A DNA stretch of 64,000 nt from Alistipes sp. (GTDB taxonomy: Bacteria; Bacteroidota; Bacteroidia; Bacteroidales; Rikenellaceae): positions 1 to 64,000 of the forward strand of contig JAFUOK010000009.1 in assembly GCA_017481925.1 (NCBI GenBank). The letters run 5' to 3'. Below are positions 8,114 through 17,778 of the stretch, piece after piece. Position 1 is the stretch's first letter. Each line of letters opens with the position of its first letter. The translations under genes were made by a program, and so were the position numbers. A model generated the notes under the pieces. It saw nothing but the letters and a program-made list of their open reading frames with translations. It made no database searches and was not told the origin of the DNA.

Positions 8114-8908
8114 TTATTTGGGTTGTTTACCTATATATGCCAAAATTCCACCATCGACATACAATACGTGGCCATTCACAAAGTCCGAAGCCTCGGATGC
8201 CAGGAAGAGTATCGGCCCCTTCAAATCCTCGGGTGTGCCCCAGCGTGCTGCGGGGGTTTTGGCGATTATGAAACTATCGAACGGATGTGGATTGCCATCT
8301 TTGTCAGGCTCTCGCAATGGCGCAGTCTGCGGTGTTGCGATATAACCCGGTCCGATGGCGTTGCATTGGATGTTATATGCTCCATACTCCGATGCGATGT
8401 TGCGTGTGAGCATCTTCAGGCCCCCCTTCGCTGCCGCGTATGCCGATACGGTCTCACGACCCAACTCCGACATCATCGAGCAGATGTTGATTATCTTTCC
8501 TCCGCCACGCTCAATCATGCTCGGGATAACCGCCTTTGACACGATAAACGGTGCTACAAGATCTATATCCACCACCTCGGAGAACTCCTCAACCGACATC
8601 TCGTGCATAGGGATACGTTTGATGATACCTGCATTATTGACCAAAATATCCACAGCGCCCAACTCCTGCTCTATGCTGCGAATCATCTCTACAACAGCCT
8701 TTTCATCCCTTACATCGCAGATATATCCCTTGGCCTCAATGCCCTTGGCCCTGTAATCATCCAGCGCCCGTTGCAGATGTTCTTCGCTACGGCAGTTAAA
8801 GGCGATTTTAGCCCCAGCCTCAGCCAAAGCCTCTGCCATGGCAAAGCCTATTCCGTATGCTGCACCCGTAACGAGTGCAACCTTGCCTTCCAATGAATAA
8901 CTTACCAT
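8114..8908 (-). CDS. kduD: 2-dehydro-3-deoxy-D-gluconate 5-dehydrogenase (KduD)
   Basis: A 264-residue short-chain dehydrogenase. It interconverts 2,5-diketo-3-deoxygluconate and 2-keto-3-deoxygluconate with NAD(P)H in breakdown of unsaturated uronates released from pectin or glycosaminoglycans. Visible motifs are the Rossmann TGAAYGIG, NNAG (residues about 90-93) and the catalytic Tyr-x-x-x-Lys in SAYAAAKGG. Length matches the family (about 250-265). It follows kduI by 9 bases and precedes the DUF4861 gene by 8, so the three are probably one transcript. The kduI neighbour makes this assignment much stronger than SDR homology alone. Confidence 0.9.
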   Translation of the reverse strand: MVSYSLEGKVALVTGAAYGIGFAMAEALAEAGAKIAFNCRSEEHLQRALDDYRAKGIEAKGYICDVRDEKAVVEMIRSIEQELGAVDILVNNAGIIKRIPMHEMSVEEFSEVVDIDLVAPFIVSKAVIPSMIERGGGKIINICSMMSELGRETVSAYAAAKGGLKMLTRNIASEYGAYNIQCNAIGPGYIATPQTAPLREPDKDGNPHPFDSFIIAKTPAARWGTPEDLKGPILFLASEASDFVNGHVLYVDGGILAYIGKQPK

Positions 8909-8917
8909 ATCGCGAGC

Positions 8918-9760
8918 CTACTTTAGATCCGTAATCAAAGAAAAGTCCTGATCCGAGTAGTCAAGATTCTCGCCACCCATACCCCAAATGAAGGTGTAGT
9001 TGTGCGTAGCTGCTGCGCTGTGGATCGACCACTCGGGCGACAGTACAGCCTGTTCGCCTCGCATCCAGATGTGACGGGTCTCATCTACCTCACCCATAAA
9101 GTGACATACGGCGTGCTCCTCAGGTACCTCGAAATAGAAATAAGCCTCCATACGGCGCGAGTGAACGTGGGCTGGCATGGTGTTCCATACGCTTCCCGTC
9201 ATAAGCTCGGTCATACCCATCTGCAATTGGCAGGTCGGGAGAACCTCACGCACCAACATCTTATTGATGTTACGATCATTCGAACCCTCCAGTGATCCCA
9301 TATGCGCAACGATGGCGTCGGCCTTGGTTACCTTACGGTCGGGGTAGGTGTGATGTGCCACACAAGAGTTGAGATAGAATTTTGCAGGTGCACTGCCATC
9401 CACACTCTCGAATACCACATCGCGATCTCCCGCACCCAAGTATAGAGCCTCTTTGAAGTCGAGTTCAAAACACTCTTCACCGACCTTCACGCGACCCTTG
9501 CTTCCAACGTTGAAGATGCCCAACTCTCGGCGCGAAAGGAAATGCTCGGCCTTGAGTGGATCTATCGCCTCCAACTTCAACGCCTCACTCACGGGCATTG
9601 CTCCACCCACAACCATGCGGTCGTACATCGAATAGACCATATTGACCTCATCGACAGCAAAAATTTTCTCGATCAGAAAATCCTCTCTTAAGCGAGCTGT
9701 GTCGTAGCCTTTGGCATCGCGTGGATGCGCGGCATATCTTACTTCGTAATTGGTTTTCAT
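8918..9760 (-). CDS. kduI: 5-dehydro-4-deoxy-D-glucuronate isomerase (KduI)
   Basis: A 280-residue cupin-type isomerase that converts 4-deoxy-L-threo-5-hexosulose uronate to 2,5-diketo-3-deoxygluconate, the step before KduD. The metal-binding His/Glu set lies in MPAHVHSRRMEAYFYFEVPE (H-x-H and E) and a later H in IHSAAATHNYTF; GDRDVVFES and IVAHMGSLEGSNDRNINK are also typical. Length equals the family norm (278-280). It is the first gene of the operon, and a 319-base intergenic region separates it from the divergent oxidoreductase operon. The polysaccharide lyases and KDG kinase/aldolase must be elsewhere. Confidence 0.93.
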   Translation of the reverse strand: MKTNYEVRYAAHPRDAKGYDTARLREDFLIEKIFAVDEVNMVYSMYDRMVVGGAMPVSEALKLEAIDPLKAEHFLSRRELGIFNVGSKGRVKVGEECFELDFKEALYLGAGDRDVVFESVDGSAPAKFYLNSCVAHHTYPDRKVTKADAIVAHMGSLEGSNDRNINKMLVREVLPTCQLQMGMTELMTGSVWNTMPAHVHSRRMEAYFYFEVPEEHAVCHFMGEVDETRHIWMRGEQAVLSPEWSIHSAAATHNYTFIWGMGGENLDYSDQDFSLITDLK

Positions 9761-10079
9761 GTTGTTTTCAGTATATGGATATAAAGATTTTGTATAGTAA
9801 AAAATTAAAACATGATTTGGCGTTATTGCAACTATCCTCCTCGTTCATAGCGAGAAAAATCAATCTCACCCCTCAACTTCGCAAGTTTTGGCAATTTACA
9901 AAAAATAATTCAATTTTAGCTACACAATCCGTGAAATCTTGGTATCAACCATATTTTTCAGTCAAAATATATTGATATTCCTTGACTTTTAGTTCTCAAA
10001 ATTGTAAATTTGTTAGGCCTTGCGTCCATGGCAGGAGCGAAATGATGTAAAATGATGTAAAAAATATATTTTCGCTATT
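9761..10079. promoter_or_regulatory. Divergent control region of the uronate cluster
   Basis: This AT-rich gap holds the promoter of the rightward operon (9982-10012) and a tandem copy of the 10-mer AATGATGTAA at 10041-10060 in the predicted leader. The leftward kduI promoter is not obvious. No gene is seen. Confidence 0.6.
9982..10012 (+). promoter_or_regulatory. Promoter of the oxidoreductase-transporter operon
   Basis: TTG at 9982-9984, a 20-base spacer and TAAATTTG at 10005-10012 match the Bacteroidota consensus. The predicted leader is about 60 bases. Confidence 0.65.
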
Positions 10080-11519
10080 ATGAAAACACAACTAATTTCT
10101 TACAATTACGACCGTAATCAGGTGGCAGCCGGTATTCTGCACATTGGTGTAGGTAATTTCCACCGTGCTCACGCAGAGTATTATACCAATCTGCTTTTAG
10201 AGGATCCATCGCAGCAGCAGTGGGCTATATGTGGCGCAATGCTTTTGCCTACGGATGAGCCCCTGTATCGCTCGCTGAAATCTCAGGAGCAAATCTATAC
10301 GCTCACCGTGTGTGGCCGCGATGGAGTGGATGAGGCATATCGTATTGGCTCGCTGGTTGAACTATATTGGGCTATGGAGGAGGCAGAAGCCATCATTGCA
10401 AAGATTGCCGACAAGAGTATCCGTATCATCACGCTTACCATCACCGAAGGTGGATATAATATGGAGAAGTCCACCGGAGAGTTTATCCTAAACGAGCCGA
10501 CCATTCAGCACGATTTGCAGAATCCTCACTCACCCAAGACGGTTTTCGGATTTATAGCCGAGGGTCTGCGCCGACGCAAGGCTTTGGGCAACGGTCCAAT
10601 TACAATCTTGTCGTGTGATAATCTGCAACATAATGGCAACACGGCCCGTAAGTCATTCTGCACTTTCTTCAAGGCTCAGGACGAGGAGCTGGCCGAGTGG
10701 GTAGCCCAAAATGTTACATTCCCCAATAGCATGGTCGATCGTATTACGCCAGCTACTCGCCCCGAAGATATTGTGCGCTTAAATGAAAAGAATGGCGTGG
10801 AGGATAAGGCTCCTGTCTATTGCGAGGATTTCATTCAGTGGGTTATCGAGGATAACTTCATCGCCGGTCGCCCCGCATGGGAGAAGGTAGGTGCCGAATT
10901 TACCGACGATGTAACCGCATACGAGAATATGAAACTCAGCCTGCTTAATGCCTCTCACACCTTGTTGTCTTATCCCTCGTTCCTGTCGGGATATCGCAAG
11001 GTGGATGATGCGATGCACGACGAGCGTATTGCCAAGTTCGTACGTGTATTTATGGATGAGGATATTACTCCCTATGTTCCTGCTCCCGGAAATACCGATC
11101 TCGAACTCTACAAGCAGACTCTTGTCGAGAGGTTTGGCAACCGTTCGGTAAGCGATCAGGTGGCACGTCTGTGCTTTGATGGTATATCGAAGTTCCCTGT
11201 ATATGTTATGCCCAATCTGATTAAGATGATTGCCGATGGAGCCGAACTGAAGCGAGTAGCATATCTGATTGCCGCCTATCGCCACTATCTGAAGTATAAG
11301 GTGGATGACAATGGTGTCTCGTTTGAGGTTGCCGAGCCGTGGCTCACGGCCGAGGATGAGGTTGTCATAGCGAGCGATAATCCTGTTGCCTTCTTGTCGC
11401 TCTCGGCTTTCAGCAGCACCGATCTGAAGGCTTCGCAAGCATTTGTAGAGCTATATCTGCAGATGGTGAGCGAGATAAAGCAACGAGGTGCTATGCCTGT
11501 ACTTGAGAGCATATTGTAG
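10080..11519 (+). CDS. Mannitol-dehydrogenase-family oxidoreductase, probably fructuronate reductase-like
   Basis: A 479-residue member of the long-chain polyol dehydrogenase family, which includes mannitol dehydrogenase, fructuronate reductase (UxuB) and tagaturonate reductase. The NAD-binding motif GVGNFHRAH is at residues 23-31, and the family catalytic pattern K-x4-N-x2-H is seen as Lys285, Asn290, His293 (KLSLLNASH). It is the first gene of an operon with a FucP-type sugar transporter and a VOC protein, divergent from kduI-kduD. That context favours a uronate such as D-fructuronate as substrate over mannitol, but this is inference. Length is normal for the family. Confidence 0.75.
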   Translation: MKTQLISYNYDRNQVAAGILHIGVGNFHRAHAEYYTNLLLEDPSQQQWAICGAMLLPTDEPLYRSLKSQEQIYTLTVCGRDGVDEAYRIGSLVELYWAMEEAEAIIAKIADKSIRIITLTITEGGYNMEKSTGEFILNEPTIQHDLQNPHSPKTVFGFIAEGLRRRKALGNGPITILSCDNLQHNGNTARKSFCTFFKAQDEELAEWVAQNVTFPNSMVDRITPATRPEDIVRLNEKNGVEDKAPVYCEDFIQWVIEDNFIAGRPAWEKVGAEFTDDVTAYENMKLSLLNASHTLLSYPSFLSGYRKVDDAMHDERIAKFVRVFMDEDITPYVPAPGNTDLELYKQTLVERFGNRSVSDQVARLCFDGISKFPVYVMPNLIKMIADGAELKRVAYLIAAYRHYLKYKVDDNGVSFEVAEPWLTAEDEVVIASDNPVAFLSLSAFSSTDLKASQAFVELYLQMVSEIKQRGAMPVLESIL

Positions 11520-11545
11520 TGACAGTTATCCCAAACTTAAATGAG

Positions 11546-12865
11546 ATGAATATGCAAAAGCGCAATGGACTCGGGCCCTTTGTGGTTCTTACATTCATAT
11601 ATTTCATAGTGGGCTTTCTGACTACCGTGAATGGGCAGTTTCAGGGCCCACTGAAGATTGCCTTCCTTTCACACGCCGATGAGTTAAGAAATACGCTCAC
11701 CACGCTTATCTCGTTCTTCTTCTTCCTGGGTTATCTGCTCAATAGCTCGCTGGGTGGCAAGTGGATTAACCAACACGGATACAAGATAACTCTTCTTCGT
11801 GCTTTGTGTGTGATGGTAGCTGGTCTGCTCACCTACTCGCTCTCGTCGTGGGTAGTGGTTCACTATGGCGATGCACACTTAACGATTATGGGTGATCAGG
11901 TGCCGTATGGTTACTTCATCTTCCTGCTCGGATCGTTCCTTATGGGTACCTCTGCGGCTCTGCTGCAGGTGGTTATCAACCCCTATGTCGCAGCCTACGA
12001 TCTGCCTGGTACGCAACCCGTTCAGCGTATGAATATAGTCTGTGCGATCAACTCTTTCGGAACCACTATCGCCCCATTCTTTGTTACGGGTATAATCTTT
12101 GCCGGTGTGGCCTTAGATAGTGTTACGGCCGATCAGCTGATGATCCCCTTCTTGCTAATTGCTCTTTGCATTGTCATTACGACCATCGTAACCTCACGCC
12201 TGAGTCTGCCCGATATTGAGGGCACTCGTGCCGAGGGTGATGAAAAACTGGAGCGTAGCGTGTGGTCGTTCAGACATCTCACGTTGGGTGTTGTAGCCAT
12301 ATTCTTCTATGTGGGCACGGAGGTGTCGATTGGTGTAAATGTAAATCTGCACGCCATGGAACTTATTGATGCCGGTCATGGCCTTTCATTCTTTGGCAAG
12401 GATCATTTGATACTATGGGGCTTGGATTTGGGTATTCCTGCGCTTCTTGCAACGTTATATTGGGGTGGCTTTATGGTTGGTCGTATGACATTCAGTTTCT
12501 TCGACAGCATCTCTCCGCGCAAACTGCTTGCCGCTACAACCATCATCGCTACGGCTCAGATCATTGTGGCTATGATTACAAACAATCTGTGGATTCTCGT
12601 CTCTGTAGGTCTATGCCATTCGGTTATGTGGAGCTGTATCTTTACACTATCGATAAAGGGTCTGAAAAAATATACCTCAAAGGCGTCTGGTGTATTTATG
12701 ATGGGTGTCTTCGGAGGTGCAGTATTCCCCGTATTGCAGGGTGCATTTGCCGATGCGGTTGGCAGTTGGCAGTGGACATGGAGCATCGCTTTGGTTTGCG
12801 AACTCGTTATGCTTTCTTACGCCCTGTGGGGTTGTCGCATCAAGGATGCCGAGTGTATGGACTAA
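11546..12865 (+). CDS. FucP-type sugar MFS transporter
   Basis: About 439 residues with twelve predicted membrane helices and the FucP/GluP-family start NGQFQGPLKIAFL. The ATG at 11546 (or 11552) is preferred to an upstream GTG at 11519 that overlaps the stop of the previous gene. The family imports L-fucose, glucose, galactose or related sugars by proton symport. Placed between a uronate-type oxidoreductase and a VOC protein, it probably imports a hexose or hexuronate used by this operon; the substrate cannot be read from sequence. Confidence 0.82.
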   Translation: MNMQKRNGLGPFVVLTFIYFIVGFLTTVNGQFQGPLKIAFLSHADELRNTLTTLISFFFFLGYLLNSSLGGKWINQHGYKITLLRALCVMVAGLLTYSLSSWVVVHYGDAHLTIMGDQVPYGYFIFLLGSFLMGTSAALLQVVINPYVAAYDLPGTQPVQRMNIVCAINSFGTTIAPFFVTGIIFAGVALDSVTADQLMIPFLLIALCIVITTIVTSRLSLPDIEGTRAEGDEKLERSVWSFRHLTLGVVAIFFYVGTEVSIGVNVNLHAMELIDAGHGLSFFGKDHLILWGLDLGIPALLATLYWGGFMVGRMTFSFFDSISPRKLLAATTIIATAQIIVAMITNNLWILVSVGLCHSVMWSCIFTLSIKGLKKYTSKASGVFMMGVFGGAVFPVLQGAFADAVGSWQWTWSIALVCELVMLSYALWGCRIKDAECMD

Positions 12866-12879
12866 CTAAAAGGTGAGAT

Positions 12880-13266
12880 ATGAATATAAACGATTTTTGT
12901 ACAGGCCTACAGCATATAGGCGTTCCGACAAACGATATTGAACTTACGAAGGCCTTTTATGAGCAGTTGGGCTTTAAGCTCATTATGCAGACCGCCAATG
13001 GCGACGAGCAGGTTGCCTTTTTGCAGCTGCACAACCTTGTCATTGAGACTTATCAGAATTATGCCGCGACGATGCAAGCCGGAGCTATTGACCATATAGC
13101 CATCGACGTGAAGCAGATAGATGCGCTCTATGAGAAAGCTCAGGCAATGGGACTAACTATCCTTGATGGCGGGCTTCAGTCGTTGCCATTCTGGGAACGA
13201 GGCATAAAATATTTCATAATCTTGGGCCCAAACAACGAAAAGATAGAGTTCTGCGAGAGATTGTAA
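12880..13266 (+). CDS. VOC-superfamily (glyoxalase-like) protein
   Basis: A 128-residue protein with two beta-alpha-beta-beta-beta modules. Four residues in the usual metal positions are visible: His12, Glu56, His72 and Glu123. The superfamily includes glyoxalase I, epimerases, isomerases and dioxygenases. Sitting 14 bases after the transporter, it may act on a sugar-derived compound (for example a reactive carbonyl or a sugar acid), but no exact activity can be assigned. Length is typical for a single-domain VOC enzyme, which normally works as a dimer. Confidence 0.78.
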   Translation: MNINDFCTGLQHIGVPTNDIELTKAFYEQLGFKLIMQTANGDEQVAFLQLHNLVIETYQNYAATMQAGAIDHIAIDVKQIDALYEKAQAMGLTILDGGLQSLPFWERGIKYFIILGPNNEKIEFCERL

Positions 13267-13334
13267 CGCCATTACACTCTTCGACTTAAAAACAAGGAGG
13301 CACACCCTCTCCATTGCAGGATCTATGCTTATAG

Positions 13335-13377
13335 ACGAAAAAGACGCAGTAGCATCGCTCTACTGCGTCTTTTTCGT
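13335..13377. terminator. Strong bidirectional terminator
   Basis: A perfect 18-bp stem (13335-13352 with 13360-13377) has a 7-base loop, and A and T runs are part of the stem, so it can end transcripts from both sides. It separates the convergent VOC and substrate-binding genes. Confidence 0.93.
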
Positions 13378-13391
13378 TTAATCTCTGCATC

Positions 13392-14531
13392 CTATTCCAG
13401 CTGACGATAATATACAAACTCCTCGGCAATAAGCTCGGGGTGGAAGATCTTTATCAGGTCGCGAAGCACAAGGTCGGGATTCATAACACCCGACTCCCAA
13501 TAGTCGTTGCCACCGGTGGGGTGACTGCGCTTGTCGCAGTTGAATACTGCTCCTTGTTGAACGCACGGCGTATCGGCAAATTTAGGAAATTGACGGCGCA
13601 TATCATCCAGGGTGGATAGGCTGCCTACATTGATCCATACATCGGCCTCGGCGCTCAGGCGTGTAGCCTCCTCCAGATCGATAGGCATTGAGGTGTTTGA
13701 GGTGTTACGGCGGTAGATATAGTCGCCACCAGCATCGGAGATAAGGCGTGCAACATAACTCGACGTTGAGGCCATAACCCACGAGTCGGCATAAGGTGTA
13801 TTGATCATAACCTTCGGTGCTGGGGTAGTCGCAGCCGTGGCCTGCTCCCTGAGGGCGTTATAGCGTTGCGGAATCTGCGCAAAAATCTGCTCCGCCTCCT
13901 CTCGTTTGCCCGCGATCTCTCCCATTGCCACCATCCACTCGGTCTTGCCCAAGGGAATCTCCTCGAGGTATTCGCCGATATAGGCATAGGGGATACCCAA
14001 CTCTCGTAGCTTATTCTCGATAGTCGAAGTCCCCGTAACACCATACAGCAGTACAATGTCGGGATCCAGCGCAACTATCAATTCATAGTTAGCCTCGCTA
14101 TCGTAGCCCACATCGCGTACCTTGTCACGATTCTGCTGGATGTACTCGTTTGAGATAAAATTAATGCCCGACACACCCACTACACGCTCTACTTCGTCTA
14201 TGGCATCCAGCATAGCCACATAGGATGAGGACATACAGATGATACGCTCGGCATCACCCTCTATGACCTGCCCCACGAAGCCCTTGGGTGCGGGCTCGCC
14301 ATTGCGTGATATGAAGAGTTGTTCTATAATATCCTCTGCGCCCTGCCAGGGGTTGTGTACCCTCAGGATGGTGCTCTGCAAGCCCTCGGCGCCCACAATC
14401 TCAAAGCCTACGGCATATTGTGGTCGGTAGATCTCGATATCGAAATCCTGTAGTTCCGCGTTGCTTGTCCTCTGGCACGCAGTTGTTGCGACCAAGGCAG
14501 CAGAGAGTAGCAGTTGAGCCAATCGTTTCAT
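13392..14531 (-). CDS. Periplasmic-binding lipoprotein (BtuF/FecB-like), orphan
   Basis: About 379 residues with a lipoprotein signal (TTAC, then Q). The ATG at 14531 is chosen because it starts the signal peptide and lies 7 bases past the stop of the upstream gene; a longer form would overlap that gene. The body matches class III substrate-binding proteins (PF01497): IICMSSSYVAMLDAI at the start of the domain, and DPDIVLLYG. Such proteins bring cobalamin, haem or iron-siderophore to a BtuCD/FecCD-type ABC importer. No permease or ATPase is near, and the strong terminator follows, so it works with a transporter encoded elsewhere or has another role. Confidence 0.8.
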   Translation of the reverse strand: MKRLAQLLLSAALVATTACQRTSNAELQDFDIEIYRPQYAVGFEIVGAEGLQSTILRVHNPWQGAEDIIEQLFISRNGEPAPKGFVGQVIEGDAERIICMSSSYVAMLDAIDEVERVVGVSGINFISNEYIQQNRDKVRDVGYDSEANYELIVALDPDIVLLYGVTGTSTIENKLRELGIPYAYIGEYLEEIPLGKTEWMVAMGEIAGKREEAEQIFAQIPQRYNALREQATAATTPAPKVMINTPYADSWVMASTSSYVARLISDAGGDYIYRRNTSNTSMPIDLEEATRLSAEADVWINVGSLSTLDDMRRQFPKFADTPCVQQGAVFNCDKRSHPTGGNDYWESGVMNPDLVLRDLIKIFHPELIAEEFVYYRQLE

Positions 14532-14538
14532 ATCCTTG

Positions 14539-17500
14539 TTAATTAAAATCGACCGTTGCCGCATCAATCATTGTCGAGGGATCGGCACCAGGCACGATCA
14601 ACTCCTCGTCCGTGTAGCCAAACGTGCGGAAGTAGTCGTTCAATGAAGAGACTATATCGTTGCGCTGCGCGTATGCTGCCAAGTAGTACAACTCGAACAG
14701 ACTCGACATCTTCTCGTGGATAATGTTGTTCACCAGCGATGCCTGCACGCCGTCAAATTGGAGATAGTACTCGATATATTCGATCAGCGTCTCGATATAA
14801 CCCTGCATCAGCTCATCGCCCTTCTCCCACTCGCCGAGCGAATAGTAACCCTCGATAAATGGATAGGTGCTAGCATCCGAATAACGGATCTTGGGTGAAG
14901 GCAATACCTCCAGGCCCTTATCCAGCAACTCCAAAGCCTTGTCGTTCTGACCCTCGTCAATCAGCGCACGTGCTACGCGTGCGAAAGCCTCACGGGCGCG
15001 TGAAGCACGCAGGTTGTACTGTGTAAAGTGATCTGCCAGAACGCCCTCCTCAGCAATATTGCCATAGCGGAAGGTATCCTTCAGCAGAGGATATGCCACG
15101 TCGGTGTCGATGCGACCGATGTCCCACGCCGACTGGTAGGGTGTAAGGATGGGCACCAGGCGGTACGAATAGCCGTCAAACTGCAGGTAATCCAACAGAC
15201 CGAAGTCCTGCAGGATATATATCTGAGTGAAGCAAATCGGTCGGTTCCAGTCGAAGTTGGCCAACAGATCCAAAAGCATCATCTCGCTCTTGTCGAGGCG
15301 GGTCTTGCGCTCTGCGATGTTGATATATACCGTATCGACCATCAGGTCGCGATCCTCCTCCTTCACGATGCCCGAGGCTATGGCGTTATCCTTGTTTACG
15401 GGGATTGCAATGCGACGTGCAGGGATGTAGTCAATGAGTGATCCATCCACCAACTGCAACTTCGTAGCCTCATCCTCGCGTGCGATGAAGTCGATAATCT
15501 CCTTTATATCCACCACGCGATCTACGCGGTCGCGGACAGGTACGGCGTCATTCACGAAGTGGTACTTGTCGCCCGTAAGGCTGAACGGCACGGGAGCCGC
15601 ATCGTTGGCAGCAGTCTTCATCTCGTCGATATACCAGCCGCCACCCAGATAGCTTGAGTTCATAATTCTCACGTCGGGACGTACGCCATCCACCTCCTGG
15701 TTGAACCATACGGGGAAGGTGTCGTTGTCGCCATAGTTAATCAGAATAGCATTCTCTGGCAGTGATTGCAAGTAGTTCCAGCCTATGTCGCGAGGCATCG
15801 TACGACCCGAACGGTCGTGGTCATCCCAGTTCTCGGTGGCAAGCACCAAAGGCACGCTGCTGCACATTACAATCGCTCCAATAGCTGCCGTGCGAGCCTG
15901 CTTTGTGCCAAGAGCCAGCGTGATAAGATCGTAGAATGCCAATACACCCATTCCGATCCATATACAGAAGGCGTAGAATGAACCTGCATATACATAGTCA
16001 CGTTCGCGCGGCTCGCCGGGACCCGTATTGAAATATACCACCAACGCTATACCCATCATAATGAAGAGCCACATCACGACCGTGAAGTTGCGCTGGTCGC
16101 GGTTGAGCTGATAGATAAGTCCCAACAATCCGAGCAGGAATGGCAGGAAGAAGTAAGTATTGCGTGCCGGGTTCTCGGCCATCTCGCGTGGCAGGCCACT
16201 CTGCGGACCGAGGTATATCTCATCCAGAGCGGTTATACCCGAGAGCCAGTTGCCATGAGCGATAGTCTCGCCATCGGCCTGTATGTCGTCCTGGCGACCT
16301 ACAAAGTTCCAGAGGAAGTATCGCCAGTACATATAGTTGAGCTGATATGTGAAGAAGTAGTAGAGGTTCTCACCGAACGTAGGCTCGGTGAAACGCTCAC
16401 CCGTCACCGTATCATATACCGTGCGACCGAAGTCCAGCACCTCGCCTCGCATCACGTTACCCTGCTCGTCTGTCAGAGGCTCACCATTCTCGTCACGCAG
16501 AACATCAATCTTTGTGCGGTATGCAGCCCACGGCTTATAGGCCGCCTCGCCCTTGTTGGCGTTCCACAGACGGGGGAAGAGGTGCATAAACTCCGCAGGG
16601 TAGGTGTAATCGACAAGTTGTGTCACCTGCTCATAACGGCCACTCTCGGCATTGTAGTGGTACGATGTCTCCTCCACAACATCATCCACGGGCGACGAGT
16701 AGTAGGGACCATACAACAGCGGGCGGTTACCATACTGATCGCGATTCAGCACCGCCAGCAGAGCGTGCGGATTGTTGGGGTTGTTGCTGTTCATCGGGGG
16801 ATTGGCAACGGCACGAATCGTTACGGTAGCGTAAGACGAGAAGCCGATAAGAATCATCGTCGTGGCAACCAGAATCAGATTCCATATACGCTTGCCGGCA
16901 CGGTGAGTGCGGAAGATAAAGTAGAATAGCGTCGCAAACATCGCCAATGCAAATACCGTAATACCCAAATTGACGGGCAGTCCCAACGTATTCACGAAGA
17001 ATACATCGACCATAGCACCCAGATATACGGTGTAGGGGATGATTATGCCGTTAATAAAGCCGAGGATAGCCAAGGCAATCAGCGTAGCATAAACAATACC
17101 CTTGAGCGTAATCTTATCATACTTGCGGAAGTAGTAGATAAATACCAACGCTGGGATAGTCAACAGGTTCAGGATATGCACACCTATCGATAGTCCCATA
17201 AGGTAGGCAATAAGTATGATCCAGCGCGTTGAGTGCGGTTCATCGGCCTGCTCCTCCCACTTAAGCATCAACCAAACGACAAGAGCCGTAAACATCGACG
17301 ATAGGGCATACACCTCACCCTCTACGGCCGAGAACCAGAACGTGTCGGTAAACGTATAGGCCAACGCACCCACAGCACCAGCGCCCAGCACAGCAATCTT
17401 GTGCGATGAGGTAAACTCACGGCCTCCGGCAGTGAAGATGCGACGTGCAAGGTGCGTGATGGTCCAGAAGAGGAACAGGATACAGAATGCACTTGCCAGG

Positions 17501-17745
17501 CAGTTCATCGCATTGACCATATGCGGAACATAGTAGGTCGAGGGTGCAAACATCGTAGCGATGCGTGCCATAAGCATAAACAGAGGCGCTCCGGGAGGGT
17601 GCCCCACCTCCAGTTTATATGATGTTGCGATAAACTCGGCGCAGTCCCACAGACTCGACGAGGGCTCCATCGTGAGCAAATATGTGATAGCGGCTACGGC
17701 AAATACACACCAACCGACTATTCTGTCCCAACGGTTAAAATTCAT
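14539..17745 (-). CDS. DUF2723 large membrane protein, GT-C-type glycosyltransferase candidate
   Basis: A 1068-residue protein. The N-terminal ~170 residues form the DUF2723 domain (WDCAEFIATSYKLEVGHPPG, with acidic residues in the first periplasmic loop, as in GT-C glycosyltransferases). About a dozen membrane helices follow to about residue 640, then a soluble region and a helical TPR-like tail. Proteins of this family in Bacteroidota are proposed to be protein O-mannosyltransferase-like enzymes; I rely on memory for that. It is the middle gene of an operon, 33 bases after a metallophosphoesterase gene and 7 before a substrate-binding lipoprotein. Enzyme activity is inference from fold and motif position. 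Confidence 0.78.
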   Translation of the reverse strand: MNFNRWDRIVGWCVFAVAAITYLLTMEPSSSLWDCAEFIATSYKLEVGHPPGAPLFMLMARIATMFAPSTYYVPHMVNAMNCLASAFCILFLFWTITHLARRIFTAGGREFTSSHKIAVLGAGAVGALAYTFTDTFWFSAVEGEVYALSSMFTALVVWLMLKWEEQADEPHSTRWIILIAYLMGLSIGVHILNLLTIPALVFIYYFRKYDKITLKGIVYATLIALAILGFINGIIIPYTVYLGAMVDVFFVNTLGLPVNLGITVFALAMFATLFYFIFRTHRAGKRIWNLILVATTMILIGFSSYATVTIRAVANPPMNSNNPNNPHALLAVLNRDQYGNRPLLYGPYYSSPVDDVVEETSYHYNAESGRYEQVTQLVDYTYPAEFMHLFPRLWNANKGEAAYKPWAAYRTKIDVLRDENGEPLTDEQGNVMRGEVLDFGRTVYDTVTGERFTEPTFGENLYYFFTYQLNYMYWRYFLWNFVGRQDDIQADGETIAHGNWLSGITALDEIYLGPQSGLPREMAENPARNTYFFLPFLLGLLGLIYQLNRDQRNFTVVMWLFIMMGIALVVYFNTGPGEPRERDYVYAGSFYAFCIWIGMGVLAFYDLITLALGTKQARTAAIGAIVMCSSVPLVLATENWDDHDRSGRTMPRDIGWNYLQSLPENAILINYGDNDTFPVWFNQEVDGVRPDVRIMNSSYLGGGWYIDEMKTAANDAAPVPFSLTGDKYHFVNDAVPVRDRVDRVVDIKEIIDFIAREDEATKLQLVDGSLIDYIPARRIAIPVNKDNAIASGIVKEEDRDLMVDTVYINIAERKTRLDKSEMMLLDLLANFDWNRPICFTQIYILQDFGLLDYLQFDGYSYRLVPILTPYQSAWDIGRIDTDVAYPLLKDTFRYGNIAEEGVLADHFTQYNLRASRAREAFARVARALIDEGQNDKALELLDKGLEVLPSPKIRYSDASTYPFIEGYYSLGEWEKGDELMQGYIETLIEYIEYYLQFDGVQASLVNNIIHEKMSSLFELYYLAAYAQRNDIVSSLNDYFRTFGYTDEELIVPGADPSTMIDAATVDFN

Positions 17746-17778
17746 AATATCTCTTTTTATTTCTTGTTTTTCTGCTAT

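Noticed and set aside
14532..14567. Longer N-terminus for the binding lipoprotein
   Set aside because: It overlaps the upstream coding sequence and would bury the signal peptide.
16255..16929. 224-codon plus-strand frame
   Set aside because: Antisense to the DUF2723 gene, no start context or motif.
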